Positions 6,096-6,446 of a stretch of DNA of 6,446 nt are shown in pieces. The notes under the pieces are model-generated. The model was not told the origin of the DNA. It saw only the letters and a program-made list of their open reading frames with translations, and ran no database searches. Source of the stretch: an uncultured Anaerosporobacter sp. (lineage in GTDB: Bacteria > Bacillota > Clostridia > Lachnospirales > Lachnospiraceae); assembly GCA_945787925.1 (NCBI GenBank), contig CALZJY010000121.1:1-6446 (forward strand). Direction: 5' to 3'. Within the stretch, counting starts at the first letter, position 1. Every line of letters starts with the position of its first letter. Position numbers and translations under genes: made by a program.

Positions 6096-6124
6096 TTTCT
6101 AATAGTAATTAAATAGTGTATAAT
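6096..6124 (+). promoter_or_regulatory. Candidate promoter upstream of nusB
   Basis: A perfect -10 hexamer TATAAT (6119-6124) preceded by TG lies in the AT-rich region after the Asp23-family gene; a second, overlapping-phase TATAAC follows at 6126-6131. The only -35 at suitable distance, TTTCTA (6096-6101, spacer 17), matches the consensus at just three of six bases. AT-rich DNA makes chance TATAAT motifs common, so this is tentative. If used, transcription would start near 6131, inside the left arm of the hairpin at 6129-6163. Confidence 0.4.
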
Positions 6125-6128
6125 GTAT

Positions 6129-6163
6129 AACAACCCTTGAATAATTATTATTTAAGGGTTGTT
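6129..6163 (+). terminator. Long hairpin between the Asp23-family gene and nusB; possible terminator or 5' leader stem-loop
   Basis: AACAACCCTT (6129-6138) pairs perfectly with AAGGGTTGTT (6154-6163). Pairing can continue inward through one G-U and five A-U pairs (6139-6144 with 6148-6153), leaving a three-base loop at 6145-6147, for a stem of up to 16 pairs. The base of the stem is followed by a short, interrupted T stretch (TTTAT including 6164), weaker than a usual intrinsic terminator. The position after the Asp23-family stop codon (6069-6071) favours transcription termination. The alternative, a 5' stem-loop of a nusB transcript, depends on the candidate promoter just upstream. Confidence 0.6.
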
Positions 6164-6220
6164 TATACGTGAACATTTATATTTATGACTTACAATTCAC
6201 GCTGGAGGCTAGAAAAAATT

Positions 6221-6446
6221 ATGAGTAGAAGAGAATTAAGAGAACATTTATTCCGTATGTTATTCCGAAAGGAGTTTCACAATCAAACTGAATTAAATGA
6301 ACAAATAGATTTATATTTTAATGGTTTAGATCAATGTCCATCCGACAAAGATCGTAACTATTTAGAAGATAAATTTGATCGTGTAATCGCTAACATGGAA
6401 GCGATTGATGAAACAATCGAAGCAGCTTCTTCCGGTTGGAAGCTTT
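6221..6446 (+). CDS. nusB: Transcription antitermination factor NusB, 5' part
   Basis: NusB binds boxA RNA with NusE (ribosomal protein S10) and supports antitermination on rRNA operons. Only the first 75 codons and one base are present; the gene runs off the right edge (family length is about 130-140 aa). The product begins MSRRELREHLFRMLFRKEFH, the usual N-terminal RNA-binding helix of clostridial NusB, and continues with an acidic segment, LYFNGL (31-36), DRNYLEDKFDRVIANMEAID (44-63) and the helix ending EAASSGWKL (67-75), all family-like. ATG 6221 has a good GGAGG (6204-6208), but with a long 12-base spacing; no better in-frame start exists. The neighbour order Asp23-family then nusB matches B. 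subtilis yqhY-nusB. Codons here are visibly richer in A/T at third positions than in the spoIIIA genes. Confidence 0.94.
   Translation, partial: MSRRELREHLFRMLFRKEFHNQTELNEQIDLYFNGLDQCPSDKDRNYLEDKFDRVIANMEAIDETIEAASSGWKL

Noticed and set aside
6168..6201. Inverted repeat CGTGAA ... TTCACG just before the nusB ribosome site
   Set aside because: Only six base pairs with a 22-base loop in AT-rich DNA; it could mask the ribosome site, but such short matches are expected by chance.

Overview
The window looks like chromosomal DNA from an endospore-forming, fairly AT-rich Firmicute. The style of the SpoIIIA proteins, the strictly anaerobic-clostridial gene order (spoIIIAH, then an Asp23-family gene, then nusB), and the strong Shine-Dalgarno sites suggest class Clostridia, probably a Lachnospiraceae-like lineage. 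The family-level placement is inference. All genes are on the + strand, and no mobile element, CRISPR array, tRNA or rRNA is visible.

Positions 44/65 to 5557 hold the complete eight-gene spoIIIA operon, spoIIIAA-AB-AC-AD-AE-AF-AG-AH, with gaps of only 12-40 bases. It encodes the mother-cell half of the SpoIIIA-SpoIIQ channel ('feeding tube') that spans the space between mother cell and forespore after engulfment and is needed for late forespore (sigma-G) gene expression. SpoIIIAA is the secretion-type ATPase. AB resembles a GspF-type platform protein. AC, AD and AE are membrane proteins. AF, AG and AH carry ring-building (YscJ/FliF-like) domains, and AH is the known partner of forespore SpoIIQ. 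The sigma-E promoter expected upstream of spoIIIAA lies outside the window or is not recognisable in the first bases.

Positions 5558-6071 hold a housekeeping unit: a near-consensus sigma-A promoter with an extended -10 element, then an Asp23/Gls24-family gene (position and family of B. subtilis yqhY). In B. subtilis accB and accC lie between spoIIIAH and yqhY; here they are absent. Positions 6072-6220 are an AT-rich intergenic region with a candidate promoter and a long perfect-stem hairpin. From 6221 to the right edge is the 5' part of nusB (transcription antitermination).

The operon is a known system, not a novel one. The points most worth a second look are the start-codon choices (spoIIIAA, spoIIIAE, spoIIIAG, asp23), the long low-complexity linkers in SpoIIIAG and SpoIIIAH, the serine-initiated Walker A of SpoIIIAA, the lack of a visible terminator after spoIIIAH, and the hairpin that may sit at the very 5' end of the nusB transcript.
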